Source: Pseudomonadota bacterium (GTDB taxonomy: Bacteria; Pseudomonadota; Gammaproteobacteria; Burkholderiales; Burkholderiaceae_B). From it: a stretch of DNA of 21,031 bases. The translations under genes were made by a program, and so were the position numbers. The DNA lies in assembly GCA_023432075.1 (NCBI GenBank), contig JAEYVD010000190.1, forward strand, positions 1-21,031, given 5' to 3'. The number at the start of each line of letters is the position of its first letter. The stretch's first letter is position 1. Under the pieces are notes generated by a model. It did no database searches. It was not told the origin of the DNA and saw only the letters and a list, made by a program, of their open reading frames with translations. Below are positions 17,601 to 21,031 of this stretch, piece by piece.

Positions 17601-17811
17601 TGCCTGGCCTATCTTCATAGCCAGGCTTTCCGTCATCTGGCACATACAGCCTGATGGGCATCCGGCCAGACGGATGCATACAGAATTCGCCCTCCGGCTC
17701 ACGTTTGAGATCAGGCAGCGCGCAAGCCAGATCCAGGAACTGGACGCCCGTATTTCCGAAAAGCTCGACGTTATCCTTGTCGGCATCGTAGGTATCAACT
17801 GGGGGCAACAT
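14650..17811 (-). CDS. srfB: SrfB-family protein with actin/Hsp70-like ATPase fold
   Basis: 1053 residues, predicted cytosolic. The actin/Hsp70 nucleotide-binding signature is visible in order: phosphate-1 LVLDVGNSRTCGIL at about 274-287, phosphate-2 SLDIGGGTTDLVI at about 595-607, and an adenosine-type motif VLLLTGRPSVLPGVQAVI near 799-816. The first ~270 residues and the last ~200 (beta-rich, from KINTSTLRPK onward) flank that core. I prefer the ATG at 17811, preceded by GAGAG; the frame also offers TTG codons at 17829 and 17826 directly after the SrfA stop. SrfB always travels with SrfC in the genomes I know, suggesting an ATPase/GTPase pair. Proposed role: nucleotide-driven cytosolic engine or scaffold of the operon's envelope complex. 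Confidence 0.9.
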   Translation of the reverse strand: MLPPVDTYDADKDNVELFGNTGVQFLDLACALPDLKREPEGEFCMHPSGRMPIRLYVPDDGKPGYEDRPGNFFETKASFSLPLQESLELFDGFWLPAPFFRYKSDSQFDRGPKNWSRLRVVKLAEADANGNTHRLTLAFDTRTRARDDARDYIEPYDEDMETGALFRLAFNLHEMEWFLDEQEWVVKWLESIFRERRDDLENREIERALAKKEHIAHYLNLLSLMREAAPTTRSNKELKDKVRIKLPRIKVLNMLAPDSNGRKVIRGGSVPVDLVLDVGNSRTCGILIEEHKQNDNGLNDYSFLTLRDMTRPEHVYHHPFESRVEFAPVSFGKDDLSLQGGRDDAFIWVSMARVGTEATNLAARKEGTEGSTGLSSPKRYLWDAEDAYETGWRPNASTIKGEAHEWATLGPLKNLIDEKGIPLYGPCPLYEDEETSGFPAFEAHYTRSALMGFMLNEVFAQAVSQINSWMYRSRKKDRTLPRFLRAIILTVPPSMPQVERGIFKQHAQRALALLWKSMGWHTGDGDPVEDYEDEKHDLFVLPLPKIVIKWDEATCGQLVYLYTEVVTNFNGYAEEFFDAIARREKRDRECITVASLDIGGGTTDLVITDYKLDRGARQSANSFVPITPTQRFRDGFKVAGDDIVLEVIRKYVLPQLEAALKEAGARETASLMDILCGSTGDDERQRLLRQQLTLQCLYPLALVLLKEYEHYDPEAPAERKEQTIREWLHDRQPLSAAVRGFVGKALNEAAGRPVEFDLESVSLTCDPLKMHFDFLTDNLDICNTLRNLCEIVNYFDCDVLLLTGRPSVLPGVQAVIRKAVPLPPGRLVSMHNYRTGDWFPFRKAGCIDDPKTTASVGAMVIWLCENNRIPTFKINTSTLRPKPLVRYFGEIGNDNMLKRGNVLFADIHTRQSEDGKTSMDQSIELPVGPDGDVVPFKMENTARLGYRQLKVERWPATPMYVLGFDREWEQDYKRMQEANPNRTHASGRVYFKVAKPTEQERKAGLISDRLLVAKTAPLTDDARGKPEVRLQLNTQLRIGKANFYWLDSGSVKG

Positions 17812-17829
17812 GGCGGGTTCTCTCAACAA

Positions 17830-19233
17830 TTAAGGTTGGGCGCGGCGCATGGATATGGGAAAGCGGTTATCCCCATAGTTGCCGGCGCACGACGCAACAC
17901 TGGTCGCGCCTGGCTGGCACTGGATCTGAGGCATTTCGTAGGTGCCTCCATCGCTGCACTTCGCCGCGATGCTGTTGCTGATCATCAACGATCCCTTGCT
18001 CACGGCAGCGCTGACGGGCGCGGAGCACTGCACACCGTTATGACGATTGAGTGTGACGCTCCCTTCCCCGTTCTCGAACTGGTAGTGCAGACGCAACGGC
18101 TCGCCGGTATCGCGGTCCTGGATACCCGCGCCAGCGCGCCAGTTGCCGTTCAGGAAGTCGGCATTGCCTTCCTTTGCGTTAACCGGAATCTGCAAGGCAT
18201 CTTTGTTCTCCGACGAGGGCAGCGGCGGCGCATTGCGTTGGCCTGAGGATCCCTGCGAAGCCGTCGGCGCTGGCGTCGAACTGGTGACGTCGGATGCCAT
18301 AGACGGAACCGGTGGAGCAGCGCGGTCTGCACCGGCAGTGGCCGACGCGGCGTCAACAGGCATGTTCATGCCGGACGAATACGGTTTTTCACCGCTACTG
18401 GCGTTCCCGGCAGTAGCGGGCAATCCACTGGTCGCGCCCCCGGCGCCCGATACTGGCGCGCCAAAATACGTATTGCCGGACGGCTTCGGCACCGCCGGCA
18501 GTGCAGGTCGCCCCGTTCCAGCGGGCAGCGCCGAATCTCGCGCCGCTTCCGTTGGCAATATCGGTTTGGCCGCGAAGTTCGGCATGCACGCACGCAATCC
18601 AAACAACAGGCCCAACAACGAAAGCAGCAAAAGCGGCCATATCCACCAGCGTTTCCACCAGGGCGAGGTCGCGACGGCTTGGGGAATCGAAGGCGAGATC
18701 GTGCGCGTCACCGTTTCAGCGTGCGGCGGCTGAGGGACCGCACTGGCGCTCACGGCGGGCCGCAATGCATGTAGCGGATCAAGGGATCGATCCGCACCGC
18801 TATGCACGAACCCCCAGAACGTGATGACTGGCTGGCCATCCACGAGGAATACAAAGCTGTGATCCGGGTGGTGCAAGATCCATTTCAGCAACTGGCCCAG
18901 CAAGGCGGCGTCGTTGCTGCTGCCCTTCGCTTGAACGGATTCGCGCAATTGCGCCACACCTGCCCGGACCGATTCGAGCTTGGCCAGCGCCCGGGACTGC
19001 TCGGCGTCAGTCGCCGCGTTCCACGCGATCACGGTTCCCGGGCCGGGCGCATACCAATCTATGCGAGTGCCGTTTTCACTGGCCTGCGGCACGGCGAAAC
19101 TGGAGAGCAGATCGGGGCGTTTGCTTTTCAATACCGTCAGGATTTGACTAGCCACAAGATGGATAGCCTGCCCGCGCTCGCCCAAAACATCGAACTGATC
19201 AATGTTTTCGCTACGTAATTTCACACCTAGCAT
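17830..19233 (-). CDS. srfA: SrfA-family bitopic membrane protein (first gene of the srf operon)
   Basis: 467 residues. The cytosolic N-terminal domain (about 1-145) ends in FVFLVDGQPVITFWGF, a motif I associate with SrfA-family proteins. One transmembrane helix lies at about 198-216, preceded by the Trp/Lys-rich PWWKRWWIWP. A long Ser/Ala/Pro/Gly-rich linker (about 225-350) leads to a small periplasmic beta domain from about 355 with four Cys. The domain includes FLNGNWRAGAGIQDRDTG and ends NRFPISMRRAQP. It is the promoter-proximal gene; its stop touches the srfB open frame. No strong Shine-Dalgarno is seen before the ATG at 19233. The WRAG-type C-terminal domain and the linker suggest it reaches across the periplasm to peptidoglycan or partner proteins (inference). 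Confidence 0.85.
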   Translation of the reverse strand: MLGVKLRSENIDQFDVLGERGQAIHLVASQILTVLKSKRPDLLSSFAVPQASENGTRIDWYAPGPGTVIAWNAATDAEQSRALAKLESVRAGVAQLRESVQAKGSSNDAALLGQLLKWILHHPDHSFVFLVDGQPVITFWGFVHSGADRSLDPLHALRPAVSASAVPQPPHAETVTRTISPSIPQAVATSPWWKRWWIWPLLLLSLLGLLFGLRACMPNFAAKPILPTEAARDSALPAGTGRPALPAVPKPSGNTYFGAPVSGAGGATSGLPATAGNASSGEKPYSSGMNMPVDAASATAGADRAAPPVPSMASDVTSSTPAPTASQGSSGQRNAPPLPSSENKDALQIPVNAKEGNADFLNGNWRAGAGIQDRDTGEPLRLHYQFENGEGSVTLNRHNGVQCSAPVSAAVSKGSLMISNSIAAKCSDGGTYEMPQIQCQPGATSVASCAGNYGDNRFPISMRRAQP

Positions 19234-19362
19234 TTTTTGTTACTTATCTGCTTTGTATCGTCCATCATCTGGAACGAACAGCCCCCAATCTCCGTCACGC
19301 GGGCATGGACGGCCCCGTGCTTTAATTCGGGACAGTTTGAAATTATAAGGACAATACTAACA
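19234..19362. promoter_or_regulatory. Divergent intergenic region carrying the srf operon promoter(s)
   Basis: These 129 bases separate the first gene of the minus-strand operon from the plus-strand small lipoprotein gene and are visibly more AT-rich at both ends than the surrounding DNA. They must hold the operon's main promoter, since no other gap in the operon exceeds 34 bases. I could not pick a -35/-10 pair on either strand with correct spacing, so an activator-dependent or alternative-sigma promoter is possible. Confidence 0.5.
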
Positions 19363-19620
19363 ATGAGTCACAAAAATTTGCGCCAATGTATTTTTATGTT
19401 TCTAACGCTTTTGATTTTGGCCGGCTGTTCGCGCGAGTCCGACTTTGATCGAAACTTCAAAATGAACTGTGTTTCGGCGAGCGGTGGGAATAGCGGCTAT
19501 TGCTCATGTGCACTCGACGTCATCAAGCGCAATATCAAGGACGAATCGCTGCCCGCCCTATCTGGTAATGACATCCAGAAGCTTGCCCCGGAAATCCTTG
19601 CGTCCTGCCCCACAAAATAG
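19363..19620 (+). CDS. Small Cys-rich lipoprotein, unknown function
   Basis: 85 residues. The signal peptide ends in the lipobox LAGC with lipidated Cys22 and Ser at +2, so outer membrane is expected. The mature part has four further Cys, in MNCVSASGG, YCSCALDV and ASCPTK, suggesting two disulfides in the periplasm. I chose the ATG at 19363 because it gives a complete signal peptide and AAGGA lies 11 bases upstream; the frame continues to 19237, but that part is not protein-like. Codon use and base composition are clearly more AT-rich than the neighbouring genes, which hints at separate acquisition. It is divergent from the srf operon and could share its control region, but a functional link is unproven. 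No family recognised. Confidence 0.75.
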   Translation: MSHKNLRQCIFMFLTLLILAGCSRESDFDRNFKMNCVSASGGNSGYCSCALDVIKRNIKDESLPALSGNDIQKLAPEILASCPTK

Positions 19621-19709
19621 GCACCCGGAGCGCCCGGATCCCTGGCTGGAAAAACGGAGCGCGCGCCCTACGCGAACAGGCGCCGCATGCAGACCCAGGG
19701 AGATTCGCG

Positions 19710-20387
19710 TTAGTGGCGGCGCGCGCTCGCGGCCAGCAGCTTTTTCGTCATCGTGTCGTAGCGGCGCAGGATGCGCCGGCCATTGAGCGCCTTGCTCCAC
19801 GAATACACGGGAATGAGCTGCTTGGAACCATAGCCGTCCACCAGATAAAGGCCTTCCCGGCCTTCGGCATTGAAGCCCACGACGATGTTGCTGGCGCTGA
19901 CGTCGTTGAAGATCACGTGCGCATCGATCAGCGCCATGATGAAGTCATGCACGCGATGCCGTAGCTCCGGCGAGAACCCGTGCCGCGCCACCACCTCTTT
20001 CAGCGTGGGCGCCAGGTTACCGTGGGCGTCGACGATGCGCTCGACCACCAGGCCCAGCCCTTTCGAGGTCAGCACCAGGCCAAAGATGCGCGCCATGAGC
20101 ACATTGCCCACGTGCGTCCCCTGCCGCGCCGACGTGGCGATGTACTCAACGGTCTCCATGATGAAGACCCGGTGCGCGTCGTCGCGCTGAAAGCGCTTGT
20201 ACCAAGCCCGCTTGCGGTCCGGCTGGCTGCGGCGCGCGCCATTGATGATCTTGATGAGCAGCGAGCTGTCGGCGGGATGCAAATACACGTCGCGCTCGCT
20301 GCCCGCCGCGGCGATGGAGAGCGGTCTCAAGTCCAGGACGTCGAAGGGACTGGCAGACTGCGCTGGCGCGAGCGCGCACCGCGGCAT
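19710..20387 (-). CDS. yrbL: YrbL-family protein with kinase-like fold
   Basis: 225 residues from the ATG at 20387. The family is known as PhoP regulatory network protein YrbL, of protein-kinase-like fold. Visible features: Lys46 in SSLLIKIING as the ATP-lysine equivalent, a catalytic-loop-like DAHVIFNDVSASNIVV (Asp162, Asn167), and VDGYG at about 183-187 in the place of DFG. It ends with the Arg/Lys-rich RRILRRYDTMTKKLL. The frame is open upstream to 20621, but those 78 residues are Ala/Arg/Pro-rich and do not resemble the family, so I start where homology begins; GGAAG lies just before the ATG. It converges with the small lipoprotein gene, leaving 89 bases between. Biochemical function of the family is not settled. 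Confidence 0.82.
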   Translation of the reverse strand: MPRCALAPAQSASPFDVLDLRPLSIAAAGSERDVYLHPADSSLLIKIINGARRSQPDRKRAWYKRFQRDDAHRVFIMETVEYIATSARQGTHVGNVLMARIFGLVLTSKGLGLVVERIVDAHGNLAPTLKEVVARHGFSPELRHRVHDFIMALIDAHVIFNDVSASNIVVGFNAEGREGLYLVDGYGSKQLIPVYSWSKALNGRRILRRYDTMTKKLLAASARRH

Positions 20388-20846
20388 GACTTCCAGGCCA
20401 TTCCAGCGGGTCGCGGTCGCGTTGGCTGCTTTTGCCCGGACTGACACGTTCAGCACGGACGCCGCCTCGGCACATGACGGACGGATCCGGCATGGGCGTG
20501 CGGTCGGCCGGAAAAATCCCGGCGCGGGAAGTCGAAGGTGCTGGAGAACATCGATAAGGACGAGGCAATCTCTGTCGCGAACGGCGGATTGCAGCAGGGG
20601 CTTGGATAGCAGGCTGGGCACATCTTATGCGCCGGTACGCGACCGCACAAGCGAGGAGCGGCACGCAACCAGACAGGGTTTCCCCTGAATTTACTGGGAC
20701 TTACGGGCTGTGGACGCCCGCTCGGCCCTTTGTTCCGCTATCTGGAAATCTGTTTTCCAGCCAGACTCGGGCGCCGTTTCAAGCGCACCAACAACAAAAA
20801 ACCCGCATCCTCAAAGAGAGATGCGGGTTCATTGCGAGGAATTTCT
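20388..20846. other. Gene-free stretch between yrbL and tRNA-Leu
   Basis: 459 bases with no credible coding sequence. Open frames here are short, or read through the tRNA, or extend yrbL without family resemblance. The part next to yrbL carries a small inverted repeat (GCCGG, five to six A/T-rich bases, CCCGGC, near 20510-20525). It should contain the yrbL promoter, though I see no clear hexamers. The far end holds the intrinsic terminator at 20796-20829. The rest, about 20640-20790, holds nothing I can name. Confidence 0.5.
20796..20829 (-). terminator. Rho-independent terminator downstream of tRNA-Leu
   Basis: On the minus strand, AACCCGCATC pairs exactly with GATGCGGGTT around a 10-base loop and is followed by a run of T (TTTTTTGTTGTT). 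It lies 17 bases past the tRNA 3' end, so it ends the tRNA transcript. Confidence 0.88.
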
Positions 20847-20931
20847 TGGTGCCGACGGCGAGACTCGAACTCGCACAGCTTTCGCCACTACCCCCTCAAG
20901 ATAGCGTGTCTACCAATTTCACCACGTCGGC
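20847..20931 (-). tRNA. tRNA-Leu(GAG)
   Basis: An 85-base class II tRNA with CCA encoded (TGG on the plus strand at 20847-20849). Acceptor arms GCCGACG and CGTCGGC pair perfectly. The anticodon stem CTATC/GGTAG encloses the loop TTGAGGG, giving anticodon GAG (codons CUC and CUU). A long variable arm (TGGC-GAAA-GCTG) and the T arm GCGAG-TTCGAGT-CTCGC are as expected for Leu. Its own terminator follows at 20796-20829. Confidence 0.96.
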
Positions 20932-20972
20932 TTGACCACTCCAACAAGGCGAACCTTGCTGGAAAGTCGAGC

Positions 20973-20978
20973 ATTCTA
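20973..20978 (-). promoter_or_regulatory. Possible -10 of the tRNA-Leu promoter
   Basis: TAGAAT on the minus strand, 41 bases before the tRNA 5' end, in a suitably AT-rich stretch. The hexamer 17 bases upstream is TTCCCG, a weak -35, so the gene may also be read from an upstream gene outside the window. Confidence 0.4.
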
Positions 20979-20991
20979 TCACGTAATTTTG

Positions 20992-21015
20992 AAAGCGGGA
21001 AAGCCGTCCCGCTTT
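20992..21015. terminator. Possible hairpin terminator of an off-window gene
   Basis: AAAGCGGGA and TCCCGCTTT form a perfect 9-bp stem with a 6-base loop. No long U tract follows on either strand, apart from the U's inside the stem end. It lies upstream of the tRNA and may end the transcript of a minus-strand gene beyond the window. Confidence 0.35.
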
Positions 21016-21031
21016 ATCCGTGAAGCGGCTG

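Noticed and set aside
16600..18246. Plus-strand open frame of 548 codons across the srfA/srfB junction
   Set aside because: Spans two real minus-strand genes and shows no domain or start-site support.
2957..19233. The locus as a type VI secretion cluster
   Set aside because: No TssB/C, Hcp, VgrG, ClpV, TssK/L/M or other structural T6SS gene is present; only the accessory sensor module is shared.
19321..19349. TTTAAT and TATAAG spaced 17 bases apart as a promoter for the small lipoprotein gene
   Set aside because: The -10 would overlap the AAGGA ribosome site and leave a leader of only a few bases, so it does not fit the chosen start; the -35 is also poor.
20627..20935. Plus-strand open frame of 102 codons near the end
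   Set aside because: It reads through the terminator and the tRNA-Leu gene on the other strand, so it cannot be a normal protein gene.
1..21031. CRISPR arrays, insertion sequences or integrases
   Set aside because: No regularly spaced repeats, transposase or recombinase motifs were seen on either strand.

Overview
The window is GC-rich, with a betaproteobacterial (Alcaligenaceae) character, most likely Achromobacter or a close Bordetella relative. The main basis is the first gene, whose protein reads very close to the D-aminoacylase known from Alcaligenes/Achromobacter xylosoxidans. Genus is inferred from recalled family sequences, not from a search.

Layout. (1) 1-2934, + strand: a small D-amino-acid cluster. 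It holds a D-aminoacylase cut at the window edge, an N-carbamoyl-D-amino-acid hydrolase overlapping it by 4 bases, and an XRE-cupin regulator. It ends at a 24-bp perfect palindrome that probably works as a terminator. (2) 2957-19233, - strand: eleven genes packed head to tail with overlaps or short gaps, reading as one operon of about 16.3 kb. In transcription order: SrfA-family membrane protein, SrfB (actin/Hsp70-fold ATPase), SrfC (dynamin-like P-loop GTPase), a bitopic protein, a secreted SH3-like plus VWA protein, an ABC ATPase, an FtsX/MacB-type permease, a periplasmic SUMF1-fold protein, two coupled coiled-coil lipoproteins, and a bitopic VWA protein. (3) 19363-19620, + strand: a small Cys-rich lipoprotein divergent from the operon. 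(4) 19710-20387, - strand: a YrbL-family protein with a kinase-like fold. (5) 20388-20846: no credible gene, but a clear intrinsic terminator. (6) 20847-20931, - strand: tRNA-Leu(GAG).

How the genes may work together. Genes five to nine of the operon have the same domain set as the envelope part of the Pseudomonas type VI secretion threonine-phosphorylation pathway: the PpkA periplasmic VWA region plus TagT, TagS, TagR and TagQ. Here the kinase, phosphatase, FHA protein and every T6SS structural gene are absent from the window. Their place is taken by SrfA, SrfB and SrfC. The simplest reading is a trans-envelope sensing and transduction machine. Outer-membrane lipoproteins, a periplasmic SUMF1 protein and VWA proteins would signal through a MacB-like transporter and bitopic proteins to a cytosolic ATPase/GTPase pair. 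This is an inference from architecture and is the most interesting point in the window.
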